Under the pieces are notes generated by a model. The model saw only the letters and a program-made list of their open reading frames with translations, made no database searches and was not told where the DNA came from. Positions 8,803 through 19,013 of a DNA stretch of 64,000 bases are shown one piece after another. The DNA comes from an uncultured Bacilli bacterium. Lineage in GTDB: Bacteria > Bacillota_I > Bacilli_A > RFN20 > CAG-631. Positions within the stretch are counted from its first letter, which is position 1, and each line of letters opens with the position of its first letter. The translations under genes were made by a program, and so were the position numbers. The stretch is taken from positions 62,001-126,000 of the forward strand of contig CAKPXF010000002.1 in NCBI GenBank assembly GCA_934201705.1. Reading direction: 5' to 3'.

Positions 8803-8821
8803 TTGAAATTTGATATTTCAA
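8803..8821. promoter_or_regulatory. Operator-like palindrome between AraC gene and lipoprotein operon
   Basis: TTGAAAT (8803-8809) and ATTTCAA (8815-8821) are exact inverted repeats 5 bases apart, in the 162-base divergent intergenic region and just upstream of the AraC coding start. Confidence 0.4.
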
Positions 8822-8859
8822 TAGAAAAACAGTGATTTTTCAAAGCAAAGTAGAATTGT

Positions 8860-8888
8860 TTTAAATGATATATATGATAAACTATAAT
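8860..8888 (+). promoter_or_regulatory. Probable promoter of the lipoprotein-GH42-ABC operon
   Basis: A consensus TATAAT at 8883-8888 is preceded by 17 bases and a weak -35 (TTTAAA, 8860-8865). A weak -35 would fit a promoter that needs an activator such as the divergent AraC protein. Confidence 0.5.
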
Positions 8889-8932
8889 TACAATTTAACT
8901 AGTAAAATAAATGAAAACGAGAGGAAACAAAA

Positions 8933-10477
8933 ATGAAAAAGAAACTATTAGTAGTATGTCTTAGTATTATAACTACATTAACTGCTTGTAACTCTAATGG
9001 TAGTGAAAGAGAAAGTTCTCAAGTAGAAAATAGCTCTACAGTTGAAGATACTTCAAGCGAAGATTCTCATGTATCAGAAATCACACACATTCATAAAGGA
9101 GTTTTCCACGCCGAAATACTTCCAACATGCGAAAAAGAAGGCAATGTCGCATATTATGAATGTGAATGTGGCAAAAAATTTAGTGATGAAAAATGCGAAA
9201 AGGAATTAACAAGTTATATTATTCCAGCAAAAAATCATCAATATGTCAATCATGAAGCAAAGAATCCAACTCATGATGCGGTTGGTAACATTGAATATTA
9301 TTCATGCTCTAATTGTGAGGAACTATTTATTTTAGAAAAGGGTAATTATGTAAAAACAACAATGCTAGCAGTTACTTTAGACAAATTAGTTAGAGTGACT
9401 TTTGATGCAGATGGTGGTACAGTTATGTTTGAAAATAATGAAATATCATATTATGATATCAGTAAAAATAGTAAATTAGCTGATTTTATTAATGATTTAA
9501 CTGTAACAAAGGATTGCGTATTATTTGATAAATGGCAATACAAAGAAGCTGAAGGAGTATATAGCGACATCTTATTAGATACAGTATTAACACAAGATAT
9601 TACGCTAAAGGCTATCTATAAGGAAGATTTAGTTAATAAAGAGCTTAATAATATTTTAGATGAAGTAAAATCTACGACAATAGTAACTGATTATAATGGA
9701 GTTACTTACTTTGATACAAAAGGCACATATGAATTTGAAATAATTGGCCAAGATTATGATTTACTAAATGAAAATGATTTACAATTAGCATATAAAACTT
9801 TAAGCGATGAGCTATTAATAGCTATCAAAAACAATGATGAAAATGCTAAAGTTTCTGCAAGAAGCAAATTTGATGGAGTATTATTAAATACTTATACAAA
9901 ATTTATTAAGACTCAAGTACACAATACCCAAAATGAATTAAATACTTTATTTACAAAGGGCATATTTAAAGATGCCGGTAATTATATAAATTGTGGTGTA
10001 ACAAATTATGCAACTTGGATTACTGCTGATGGTACGGCCGATAATAGATGGTGGACACCAGATATGGCAAAAACACACTACATTCTTGCCTCTTTAGATA
10101 ATGAAGTATTTACATCAATGAGCGATGCTAATACTAACTATAATAATTATCTTGTAGCAATTGCTAAAGCAATGGGTCAAAAAGTAATTGAAGCAGAATT
10201 ATTTTATGCGTATGATAAAAATGGAAAACCTACATTTAATGGTGATCCAAATGCTTCTGAATGGTGGTTTGTTTGGAACTATAATGGAACTAGTGGCTTA
10301 GTTTATGATGGGCCAACAAATTATGACCCTTCAACATGTAATGAATTTAGATTAGTAAAGACTTTATATGATGTAACTGCTGAAGGCTATTCTGGAAATG
10401 ATTTAAGAAAAACTACAGAATTAATTAATTATATTTTGACAAATCAAATTGATGAAATGTTTGCTTATAAGTCATAA
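8933..10477 (+). CDS. Surface lipoprotein with Cys-rich repeats and a shared W-rich module
   Basis: A 514-residue lipoprotein (lipobox LTAC, Cys19). After a Ser/Glu linker come two copies of a short repeat (about 50-140) with H...PTC/T...GN..YY.C..C, of a type common in clostridial surface proteins, and a beta repeat of InlB type (about 150-235, VTFDADGG...FDKWQY...ITLKAIY). The remaining C-terminal part is the module seen in the neighbours: RWWTP near residue 371 and WWFVWNY...YDG...NEFRL near 442-475. No catalytic motif is visible. A role in binding glycans or displaying neighbouring enzymes is inference. It heads the run of plus-strand genes to 22689, with the next gene only 23 bases away. 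Confidence 0.65.
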   Translation: MKKKLLVVCLSIITTLTACNSNGSERESSQVENSSTVEDTSSEDSHVSEITHIHKGVFHAEILPTCEKEGNVAYYECECGKKFSDEKCEKELTSYIIPAKNHQYVNHEAKNPTHDAVGNIEYYSCSNCEELFILEKGNYVKTTMLAVTLDKLVRVTFDADGGTVMFENNEISYYDISKNSKLADFINDLTVTKDCVLFDKWQYKEAEGVYSDILLDTVLTQDITLKAIYKEDLVNKELNNILDEVKSTTIVTDYNGVTYFDTKGTYEFEIIGQDYDLLNENDLQLAYKTLSDELLIAIKNNDENAKVSARSKFDGVLLNTYTKFIKTQVHNTQNELNTLFTKGIFKDAGNYINCGVTNYATWITADGTADNRWWTPDMAKTHYILASLDNEVFTSMSDANTNYNNYLVAIAKAMGQKVIEAELFYAYDKNGKPTFNGDPNASEWWFVWNYNGTSGLVYDGPTNYDPSTCNEFRLVKTLYDVTAEGYSGNDLRKTTELINYILTNQIDEMFAYKS

Positions 10478-10500
10478 GCAAATAAGAAGGAGTAGACGTT

Positions 10501-13500
10501 ATGTTTAATAAAATAATAATAAAGAATAATATTTTTAAGGCAGCATTGTCTGCTTCTCTTCTTTTTTTAATAGGGGGTTGTAAAAGTAATAATCATAACG
10601 ATAATTCAACTGATGTAACAATTAATGAAGTGTTTTTAGCAGAATTTAAAAATGACACAATACAATATGATTTTGTAAAAAATGAGCAAGTTGTGTTTGA
10701 AAATGTAATGATTAATTTATTATTTAAAGACAACTCTATAGTATCAATAGCTATTGATAATAAACAATTTACAAATTTTTCATCTAGTAAAGAAGGAACA
10801 TATACATTGCCTATTGAATATACATACGAAAATGAAGAATATACAATTGACTATACATATAATATACATTATTCATTAAATGAAATGAATTATTATTTAT
10901 TTGTTAAAGAATTGCCATATGTAAATGAAATTCAAACTTGTGATGTTGATAACGTTATTAAAGCATTAAATTTGTATGAAAATTTAACAAATGACGAAAA
11001 AAACTATATTATAAATAATGACTTTTCTTCAATAGAAAAGGTGAATTATTTACAAAGCTATCTAGTACCTATTTATTTAAAAGAAAAACAAGAGCAAGTA
11101 TCATCATTAATTGAAGGATTAAATAAAGGAAAATACTCGACTGAAAATTATAATGAAATAATGAATATTTCAAATGAATTTATGTTTTTTAATTGTTCGT
11201 CTTTAAGTGAAATTAATAAAAAATATGAAACCACAATAAATAATATTAATTCAATTGAACCATTAAATATTAGCATAAATGAATATAAAGAAAAAACTAT
11301 TGAGTATTTAAAGTCACTTTTACTTACGAACTTATACATTCTTGAATATGACAATAACAAATATACTATTAAAAACGAACCAATTAATTATTACAATTCT
11401 TATAAAAATGAAATAGATAATTATTTAAAGCCAATTATTAATTCACAAACAATTGAACAAATTGATGAAGGGTATAAAAGTGTATTTAAAAATATTAAAA
11501 AGCTTTATATGGATAAATTTATAAATGATGCATTTGTCAACATTAATAATCTATATAGTAGCATTAAAAATATGGCTAATGACATCTTATCAAAATGGGA
11601 TAAAGATGCAATTTCTTTAGATGGTATATATAACAATATTAATACAGATTATTTATTAGATAATAGATGGTGGATACCTGAAGCCTATAAAATATCAACA
11701 ATAATAAATGAAACTAAAAACCAATTGTCATACGCAACAAATATTGAAGAAATTAATTCCTATTATAATGATTTAGCAGTCGAAATAACAAAAGCTACAT
11801 TACAAAAGAATCTTGAAATGACTTATAGCATTAATAGAAATTTAAATAAGGGATACGATACTAATGATACAATATATTGGAATTATATAGCAGAATATTG
11901 GGGCGATACTGTTGCTAAGCAATTTACTTATAATGGTGTTTTAACAAAATACAAAAATGAAGTTTATGGTAGTTCATCATCTAATTGCTTTAGATTAGCT
12001 GGATCATTTTATTCACCAAATTATGGTGAAACATCCATTTCTAGTTTAATAAATAAATATCAAGCAATAATAAATGATATTTCACCAGAACCATTAAAAA
12101 TTGTTAAAATTGAAATAACTCCCCCTGAAAAAACAACATTTGCTTTAGGTGAAGAAATTGATTTATCTACTGGTATAATAACTATATATTACAATGACTT
12201 AACATCAACAACTATTTTAATGGAGAATTCACTATTTGATTTTGATAGTGTAGATTTAACAGTCAGTGGAAGTAAAACACTATTAATTAAATTTATTGAT
12301 AAAAAAACAAATGAAGAAAAAATTATATATCTTGATATTATTATTTTTTCAACAGAAGAGGATTTAAACAATATAGTTCTTGCAATACAAAATCTTTTAA
12401 CTAAAGAAATAACATTAGAATTAGTAGATTCAATAAAAGAAATTAAAGAATTAATAAATTCATTATCTACTGATTCAAAAACTGAATTAATTAATAAATT
12501 TAATAAAGAATATAAAGAATTTCTAAGTGTTGAAGGTGTTGTAACAAAAATGTATGCTAAAACTTATTTAAATAACATTTCAATGCAATTTGAAACATTA
12601 GCATATTATACTTATTCAAGTGAAAATCAAAGTAAAATTACAAGTTTATATAATGAAATCAAAAACACTTTAGGTTCATTAAACACTATTGAAAGTGTAG
12701 ATAATTATTATATAGAATATATTAATAAAATTAATTCAATAGAATACGATAAATCATTATCTATTAATGAAACAAAAGAAAAAATAATTAATTCATTAAA
12801 TAGGGTTTGTACTGTTAGCTTTTATAAATTAACAGGGACATTAAATGAAACAAGTGTTTCACTTGAGGATATTTTACTAATTAATAATGAATTAATAAAT
12901 CCTAAATATCAAGAAATAGTTAATAAAATTAAGGCTGCTAATAATAATGATGAATTATATATGATTTATAATAATAATATAAATGATCTTTATAAAAAAG
13001 TATTGGAAGCATATTCTAAAGAAGCAACAAATAATGTAAAAAATCTTTTATTTGATTTAAGAAATTCTGCTAAATGTGTCTGGTCAAATGACGAAAGCAA
13101 TGATGTAATTACTATAAAAGGTGAATCAAATTCAGAATTTACGACTAATTATTTAGACAATGGTGGCTACTATTGCTGGTATACTCCAATAGCTTTTATG
13201 ACAGGAACATTATATGAATTAGTTAATGTTGATTGCTTAAATAGTAAAAATGAGATTTTTAATAAATATGATGAAAGCTATTTTGATATGTTTAGATCTG
13301 TTGCTTATAGAAATCTTATGTCAGTATATTTTTACAATCTAAGCTACAATATCACTAGTAATGAAATGATGTGGAGTGTTTTATATTTTTGCTCTCCTGG
13401 TTTTGAATATGATGGATGCTTAAAGGAATATAAAAATACAAAATGTGTTGATAACGAATTTAGATTATGGCGCTGGGGCTGGCATATTAATAATAAAGCA

Positions 13501-13563
13501 ACAAATTTGAATGATTTAATATATCATTATAATTATGATTTAACCTTATTTATTGGAGGATAA
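10501..13563 (+). CDS. Large surface lipoprotein with two copies of the shared W-rich module
   Basis: A 1020-residue lipoprotein (lipobox IGGC, Cys27) preceded by an AAGGAG site. Most of it is helical and Asn/Lys/Glu-rich. Two copies of the module shared with the genes at 4554 and 8933 are visible: RWWIP near residue 388 with FTYNG...NCFRL near 470-500, and CWYTP near 888 with FEYDG...NEFRL near 968-985. Between them (about 535-615) is a bacterial Ig-like Big_3-type domain (ITPPEKTTFALGEEIDLSTG...). It has no recognisable catalytic residues; a binding or scaffold role is inference. Its last bases hold the ribosome site for the GH42 gene, so the two are closely coupled. Confidence 0.65.
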   Translation: MFNKIIIKNNIFKAALSASLLFLIGGCKSNNHNDNSTDVTINEVFLAEFKNDTIQYDFVKNEQVVFENVMINLLFKDNSIVSIAIDNKQFTNFSSSKEGTYTLPIEYTYENEEYTIDYTYNIHYSLNEMNYYLFVKELPYVNEIQTCDVDNVIKALNLYENLTNDEKNYIINNDFSSIEKVNYLQSYLVPIYLKEKQEQVSSLIEGLNKGKYSTENYNEIMNISNEFMFFNCSSLSEINKKYETTINNINSIEPLNISINEYKEKTIEYLKSLLLTNLYILEYDNNKYTIKNEPINYYNSYKNEIDNYLKPIINSQTIEQIDEGYKSVFKNIKKLYMDKFINDAFVNINNLYSSIKNMANDILSKWDKDAISLDGIYNNINTDYLLDNRWWIPEAYKISTIINETKNQLSYATNIEEINSYYNDLAVEITKATLQKNLEMTYSINRNLNKGYDTNDTIYWNYIAEYWGDTVAKQFTYNGVLTKYKNEVYGSSSSNCFRLAGSFYSPNYGETSISSLINKYQAIINDISPEPLKIVKIEITPPEKTTFALGEEIDLSTGIITIYYNDLTSTTILMENSLFDFDSVDLTVSGSKTLLIKFIDKKTNEEKIIYLDIIIFSTEEDLNNIVLAIQNLLTKEITLELVDSIKEIKELINSLSTDSKTELINKFNKEYKEFLSVEGVVTKMYAKTYLNNISMQFETLAYYTYSSENQSKITSLYNEIKNTLGSLNTIESVDNYYIEYINKINSIEYDKSLSINETKEKIINSLNRVCTVSFYKLTGTLNETSVSLEDILLINNELINPKYQEIVNKIKAANNNDELYMIYNNNINDLYKKVLEAYSKEATNNVKNLLFDLRNSAKCVWSNDESNDVITIKGESNSEFTTNYLDNGGYYCWYTPIAFMTGTLYELVNVDCLNSKNEIFNKYDESYFDMFRSVAYRNLMSVYFYNLSYNITSNEMMWSVLYFCSPGFEYDGCLKEYKNTKCVDNEFRLWRWGWHINNKATNLNDLIYHYNYDLTLFIGG

Positions 13564-13564
13564 A

Positions 13565-15532
13565 ATGATGAAATTAAAAAATAAAATATATCATGGAGTT
13601 GCTTATTATCCTGAACTTTGGGATAAAGAAAACATTCATAAAGATATTGAAAATATGAAAATGCTAGGAATCAATGTTGTTAGAATTGCCGAATTTTCTT
13701 GGGCTTTATTAGAGCCAAAAGAAGATGAGTTTAACATCGAACTATTTGATTATGTAATTAATGAGTTAGGGGAAAATGGAATAGAAACAATATTTTGTAC
13801 ACCAACAGCTACTCCACCTCGCTGGTTTACTAAAAAGTATCCTGACTCATTATACGTTGACAAAAATATGGTAAAAGCAAATCATGGCTCAAGGGAGCAT
13901 GTATGTTTTAATGATGAAAACTATATAAAAAGAAGTAAAATTATTGTTGAAAAGCTAGCTATGCATTATGGAAAAAATAAATATATAATTGCTTGGCAAA
14001 CACATAATGAATATAATTGTCCACCAGTAAATGAATGCGTTTGCGATAATTGTCAAAGTAAGTATCGCTCATGGTTAAAAAATAAATATCAAAATATCGA
14101 TAATTTAAATCAAAAATGGGGCAGTGGTGTATGGTCGACAAAATATAATAGCTTTGATGATATTATAGCACCACGTCCAACTCCTAATGGTCATTCAGCC
14201 TCAATGAGTACAAATTACACTTTATTTACTTTTGATAGTGTTGCAAAATACAATAAAATGCAAGTTGATATATTAAAAAAATATATTAATGTTCCAATTA
14301 CTCATAATACAAATAAATGCTTTCATCTTAATCAAGAATCTTTGTTTGAACCACTTGATTTCGTCTCATTTGATTGCTATTTAACCCAAGATATGTATCA
14401 AGAATTAGTTTTTGATGCAGAAATGTGTCGTTGTTTAAAAAAAGATACAAGATTTTTCGAAATGGAAACAGCATGTATGAGTTCTTCACATCTTCACGGA
14501 GGTTATCCAGTTCATAAAAAAGGCTTCGTTAAAATAGAAGCAGTTAACCAATTTTTTGCAGGATCAACAGGATTTTCATATTGGTTATTTAGACAACAAA
14601 GATCAGGAACAGAAATGCCACATGCTCATCTTGTTAATGCTTTTGGAACGTTAAGTGCTGGAACTACTAATGTCCTTGAAGTAAAAAAAGAAATAGAAAA
14701 ACTTGAGGACTTTTTGTTAAATACTAAAAATAATCAAGCTCGTATAGCGTTACTTTATTCAGATTACGCAAGAGCATTTGTAGCTACAGAAACCCTAGGA
14801 TGTAATAATTATTTTAAAGATATATTAGATACTTATAAGGTATTATTAAGGCTATCAGTTTATAGAGATATTATTTATGAAACATCATCATTTTCTAATT
14901 ATGATGTAATAATTATTCCATTTATGATGAATATGAAAAAAGAATTAATTGAAAAAGTTGTACAAGCTGCTAAGGATGGTGCAACTATTATTGTTGGTCC
15001 ATATAGTGGCTGGCGTGATGAGTCGCATACTTATTATATTGATAAATGCTATGGAAATATGGAAGATTATTTTGCTAGTCATATTATTGATTGTGATAAA
15101 TTGCTAGGTCAAGATGCAACATACAAATCATATGGAATAGAAGAGAAAATTGAATGTCAAGCAAGTATTATTGAAAATGGCATTGGAACTATTAATGGTG
15201 GATATTTTGATAAAAAATCATTAATAAGTGAAAATAAAATTGGAAAAGGAAAAATAGTCTTTATTGGAACTAAGTTTAATGAAAAAATGCAAGAAAAGTA
15301 TTTGAGTAATTACATTGATGAAAAAATTGCAAAAGAAGTTATTATAGATGAAGGAATTATTATTTATAAAAGGCATAACAAAGATAAGCAATATATTTGT
15401 CTTGTAAATATGACAAGAGAAGATAAAAGCTTTAAACTAAATGTAAAAGGTCGAAATTATTTTAGTAAGGAAGGAATCACAGTTGGTAAAATTTTAGCCA
15501 ATGATTATGTGATTATTGAAAAATATGAGTAA
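13565..15532 (+). CDS. GH42 family beta-galactosidase
   Basis: Cytoplasmic enzyme (no signal peptide) that hydrolyses terminal beta-galactosides. It matches GH42 throughout: the N-terminal GVAYYPELWD and RIAEFSWALLEP, the metal-binding C-x-C-x2-C (CVCDNC), the acid/base Glu149 in THNEYN, the nucleophile Glu301 in EMETAC, and the middle trimerisation-type domain from about 390 (RIALLYSDYARAF). About 656 residues is the normal length. GGAGG at 13555-13559 sits 5 bases before the ATG at 13565 and 8 before the ATG at 13568; an upstream in-frame TTG at 13553 overlaps the ribosome site and is rejected. It would process galactosides brought in by the ABC importer encoded next. Confidence 0.93.
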   Translation: MMKLKNKIYHGVAYYPELWDKENIHKDIENMKMLGINVVRIAEFSWALLEPKEDEFNIELFDYVINELGENGIETIFCTPTATPPRWFTKKYPDSLYVDKNMVKANHGSREHVCFNDENYIKRSKIIVEKLAMHYGKNKYIIAWQTHNEYNCPPVNECVCDNCQSKYRSWLKNKYQNIDNLNQKWGSGVWSTKYNSFDDIIAPRPTPNGHSASMSTNYTLFTFDSVAKYNKMQVDILKKYINVPITHNTNKCFHLNQESLFEPLDFVSFDCYLTQDMYQELVFDAEMCRCLKKDTRFFEMETACMSSSHLHGGYPVHKKGFVKIEAVNQFFAGSTGFSYWLFRQQRSGTEMPHAHLVNAFGTLSAGTTNVLEVKKEIEKLEDFLLNTKNNQARIALLYSDYARAFVATETLGCNNYFKDILDTYKVLLRLSVYRDIIYETSSFSNYDVIIIPFMMNMKKELIEKVVQAAKDGATIIVGPYSGWRDESHTYYIDKCYGNMEDYFASHIIDCDKLLGQDATYKSYGIEEKIECQASIIENGIGTINGGYFDKKSLISENKIGKGKIVFIGTKFNEKMQEKYLSNYIDEKIAKEVIIDEGIIIYKRHNKDKQYICLVNMTREDKSFKLNVKGRNYFSKEGITVGKILANDYVIIEKYE

Positions 15533-16457
15533 ATATAATAAAAATACTTTTAGATATAAGTTAAAAAAAGATTTAAAAGATAATATTGGTTTATATTTGC
15601 TAATAATTCCAGGATTTGCTTTTTTATTACTCTTTTCTTACGTACCATTATATGGAATTTCTTTAGCTTTTAAAGATTATGATATGAGCCTTGGAATAAT
15701 GAAAAGTCCATCCGTTGGCCTTTACAATTTTGCTAGATTTTTTAAAGGTTATTATTTTAGTGAAATTTTAACAAATACGATACTTATAAGCTTATTTAGT
15801 TTAGTTGTTGGTTTTATTTTTCCACTTATTTTTGCTTTAAGCTTAAATAGTGTTGAAAATATTAGATTTAAGAAGGTTGTACAAATGATATCATATGCAC
15901 CATATTTTATTTCTGTAGTTGTAATTGTCCAAATGATAAATATTTTCTTTGGAAATAGTGGCGTAGTTAATAATTTATTTAAAGTACTTGGTGTAAATAA
16001 AAAAATAGATTGGACAACAAATCCTAATTCATTTTATTCACTTTATGTTTGGAGTGGCTTATGGCAAACATTAGGCTGGAATTCTATCATTTATATTTCA
16101 TCTTTAAGTAGTATTAATCCTGAATTATATGAGGCTTCAAGTATCGATGGGGCCACAAAATTGCAAAAAATTTTATTTATTGAAATACCATCAATTGCTC
16201 CAACTATTGTAACTTTACTAATTTTATCTGCAGGAGGTATTCTAGGAGTTGGCTTTGAAAAAGTATTTTTAATGCAGAATTTAGATAATTTACAAACATC
16301 AGAAGTAATTTCAACATATGTTTATAAAAAAGGATTAATTTCTAATGACTATGGGTTAGCTACTGCGGTAGGATTGTTTAATTCTGTAGTAAGCTTTGTA
16401 ATGTTAGTTTTAGTTAACTTTATTTCTAAAAAGGTTTCAGATTATAGCATTATGTAA
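15525..16457 (+). CDS. Polysaccharide-type ABC transporter permease (LplB/UgpA family)
   Basis: Inner-membrane subunit of an oligosaccharide importer. It has six membrane segments and the cytoplasmic EAA loop YEASSIDGATKLQKILFIEIP, which docks an ATPase. Sequence style (GLYLLIIPGFAFLLLFSYVPLYGI...) is that of the LplB group paired with large LipO-like binding proteins. The chosen ATG at 15525 overlaps the end of the GH42 gene (ATGAGTAA), implying translational coupling; a TTG at 15516 is an alternative. No ATPase gene accompanies the operon. Confidence 0.9.
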   Translation: MSKYNKNTFRYKLKKDLKDNIGLYLLIIPGFAFLLLFSYVPLYGISLAFKDYDMSLGIMKSPSVGLYNFARFFKGYYFSEILTNTILISLFSLVVGFIFPLIFALSLNSVENIRFKKVVQMISYAPYFISVVVIVQMINIFFGNSGVVNNLFKVLGVNKKIDWTTNPNSFYSLYVWSGLWQTLGWNSIIYISSLSSINPELYEASSIDGATKLQKILFIEIPSIAPTIVTLLILSAGGILGVGFEKVFLMQNLDNLQTSEVISTYVYKKGLISNDYGLATAVGLFNSVVSFVMLVLVNFISKKVSDYSIM

Positions 16458-16470
16458 AGGAGGAATAAAA

Positions 16471-17382
16471 ATGAATAAGATAAAGAAAAAAAAGAAAATA
16501 CAAAAATGTCTGCAAGATAAGGTTTTTGATATAATAAATATTACATTATTATCTATTGTTTTACTTGTATTTTTATATCCATTAATTTATGTTTTAAGTG
16601 CTAGTATTACTAAACCAAGTGAGGTTGTAACTGGAAAAATGTTTTTATTTCCAACTTCATTTTACTTTGATGGCTATGTTGAAATATTTAAATACAAAGA
16701 ACTATGGAGAGGTTATTTAAATTCAATAATTATAGTATCATTAGGAACAATATTGAATTTAACTATTACATTTATGGTTGGCTATTCATTAAGTCGAAAT
16801 GATTTTTACGCTAAGAAATTTTTTATGGTATTTTTTATCTTTGCCATGTTCTTTAGTGGAGGGTTAATACCAACTTATTTATTAATAAGTAAAACATTAT
16901 CAATGCAAGATTCAATTTTAGCATTAATAATTCCAAGTGCTGTTTCTGTATGGAATATAATATTAGCCAAAACGTATTTTTCAAATAATATACCTCACGA
17001 GCTATTAGAGGCAGCCAAAATTGATGGATGTGGAAATATTAGATTCTTTATGAAAATAGCCATTCCACTTGCCAAGCCAATTATCGCAGTTATTGCTTTA
17101 TACAACATAGTTGGCAGATGGAATTCATACTTTGATGCAATGATATTTTTAGATTCACCTGAAAAATATCCGTTGCAACTTGTAATTAAAAACTTGATTT
17201 CAGAAAATCAAATTGGCAATTTAGATCCAAATGCTGGTCAAATTACAATTGATAATTTGTATAAAGTTGAAGGAATGAAATATGGAGTTATTATTCTTTC
17301 AACATTACCCATGCTGATAATATATCCATTTATACAAAAATACTTTGTTAATGGTGTATTAGTTGGTTCAATTAAAGGATAA
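16471..17382 (+). CDS. Polysaccharide-type ABC transporter permease (LplC/UgpE family)
   Basis: Second membrane subunit of the same importer. It has about six membrane segments, a basic N-terminus (KIKKKKKIQK), and the EAA loop LLEAAKIDGCGNIRFFMKIAIP. The ending KYFVNGVLVGSIKG is the usual C-terminus of LplC-type permeases. A strong AAAGGAGG site lies 8 bases before the ATG, 13 bases after the previous stop. It should pair with the 15525 permease and a shared MsmX-like ATPase encoded elsewhere (known of the family; not seen here). Confidence 0.9.
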   Translation: MNKIKKKKKIQKCLQDKVFDIINITLLSIVLLVFLYPLIYVLSASITKPSEVVTGKMFLFPTSFYFDGYVEIFKYKELWRGYLNSIIIVSLGTILNLTITFMVGYSLSRNDFYAKKFFMVFFIFAMFFSGGLIPTYLLISKTLSMQDSILALIIPSAVSVWNIILAKTYFSNNIPHELLEAAKIDGCGNIRFFMKIAIPLAKPIIAVIALYNIVGRWNSYFDAMIFLDSPEKYPLQLVIKNLISENQIGNLDPNAGQITIDNLYKVEGMKYGVIILSTLPMLIIYPFIQKYFVNGVLVGSIKG

Positions 17383-17395
17383 AGGAGAAAGAAAA

Positions 17396-19003
17396 ATGAA
17401 AAAAATTAGTTTATTATTATCTTTAGCATCTATTATATGCATTACTTCATGTACTAATAAAAACAATTCAAATGATACAAACTATTCTAATCCACAAGTT
17501 TTGACAGAAGCAGGAACATATCCAATTATTAATGAGGAATATAAAGGAAAAGTAACTTTAAAAATAATGGGAGCTTCAAATGCAGCTATTAATCCTGATT
17601 GGTCTAAAAATAAGTTTTTTATAAGAATGAGTGAGCTTACTGGCGTTAATTTTGACTTCCAAGTTTATGGCGATGATATGTACACTGAAAAAAAAGGACT
17701 TGCTTTATCAACAGGAAACAACCTACCTGATATTTTCCTTAAAGCTAATTTTTCAAATTATGATGAAGTTACTTATGGTGGTAAAACAATTATTAGCTTA
17801 AATAAATTAATTGATGACTATGCACCAAATCTAAAAAAAATTTTAAATGATAATCCAATTATTAAAAAATCAATTACAACTGTCGATGGTAATATTTATG
17901 CATTGCCAACAATTTATTTAAATTTACCAAATAATGCTACTACAAATATGAGAGGATTCTTTTGGATTAATCAATTATGGATGAATGATTTATCGTTAAC
18001 TATGCCAACAACTCCAGATGAGTTCTTAAATGTTTTAAGAAAATTTAAGAAAGAAAAATGCTTGATAGATGATTCTTATCCATTAGTAATTGCTGGAATA
18101 GATGATTTAGTAAAAATATTTAATTTCTTTGGAATGGATTTAACTCAATATTGGGTTCAAGGTAATAGTTCAAATAAATTAGATTTTTGCCCACAAACTG
18201 AAGAATTTAAAGAATGCTTAGCATTTATTAAGACAATGGTAAATGAGGGCTTAATGAATAGTGATTGGTCAACAACAACACCTACTCAAGTAAATGCTAA
18301 AGGTTCATCTGGAGATTATTATGGTTGTTTTATTCAAGCAGCTCCACAATATGTTGTTGGCTTTGATAAAATGAAACAATATACAACATTAAACCCAATT
18401 TCAACAAATGGCAATGATGGTTTTTGGGGGGCAAATTATCCAGTTCAAAGAGGATGCTTTGCAATAACTAGTGCATGTAAATATCCAGAAGCAGCAATTA
18501 GATTTATTGATTCTTTATACGATATTTCTTCTCCATATGGCTTATGGTCATCAATTGGCCAGGAAAATCAAGAATGGAAATGGCTAGATGAAAGTAAGAC
18601 TGCCTGGAAATCTACAGTTAGTGATCAAAATTATTCTGAAGTAATGGCAACAACAATTATTCAAACTGGTGATGGAATGCCTTATGCTGTAGATGAATCG
18701 TTTTATGAGAGACAACAAACTGATACCGACTTATATACTAGGCCTTTAAGAAATAAACAAATGCAATATGGAAAGGTTGGTTATCCAAATGTTTACTTTA
18801 ATAAAACTGAATTAAGAGAAATTAGTGATTTAGCAACTGATATTAATAATTATGTTAATAGATATATTGCTAATACAATTTCAGGCTCAAAGAATTTATC
18901 TTCTGATTGGGATAACTTTAAAGAATTTAAACGTATTGATTTAGATAGATATTTACAAATATTACAAGGAAGATACGATGATTTTTATAATTCTATAAAA
19001 TAA
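17396..19003 (+). CDS. LipO-like extracellular solute-binding lipoprotein
   Basis: Binding protein of the importer. It has a signal peptide with lipobox ITSC (Cys19) and about 535 residues, the large size typical of binding proteins that go with LplB/LplC permeases. Motifs of the family include LALSTGNNLPDIF near the N-lobe, DGNIYALPTIY, and FFWINQLWMNDL. It captures an oligosaccharide at the membrane surface. The start is placed at the ATG at 17396, which has an AAAGGAG site 9 bases upstream and begins a proper signal peptide; an upstream in-frame TTG at 17363 inside the permease gene is rejected. Confidence 0.9.
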   Translation: MKKISLLLSLASIICITSCTNKNNSNDTNYSNPQVLTEAGTYPIINEEYKGKVTLKIMGASNAAINPDWSKNKFFIRMSELTGVNFDFQVYGDDMYTEKKGLALSTGNNLPDIFLKANFSNYDEVTYGGKTIISLNKLIDDYAPNLKKILNDNPIIKKSITTVDGNIYALPTIYLNLPNNATTNMRGFFWINQLWMNDLSLTMPTTPDEFLNVLRKFKKEKCLIDDSYPLVIAGIDDLVKIFNFFGMDLTQYWVQGNSSNKLDFCPQTEEFKECLAFIKTMVNEGLMNSDWSTTTPTQVNAKGSSGDYYGCFIQAAPQYVVGFDKMKQYTTLNPISTNGNDGFWGANYPVQRGCFAITSACKYPEAAIRFIDSLYDISSPYGLWSSIGQENQEWKWLDESKTAWKSTVSDQNYSEVMATTIIQTGDGMPYAVDESFYERQQTDTDLYTRPLRNKQMQYGKVGYPNVYFNKTELREISDLATDINNYVNRYIANTISGSKNLSSDWDNFKEFKRIDLDRYLQILQGRYDDFYNSIK

Positions 19004-19013
19004 GGGCAAAACT

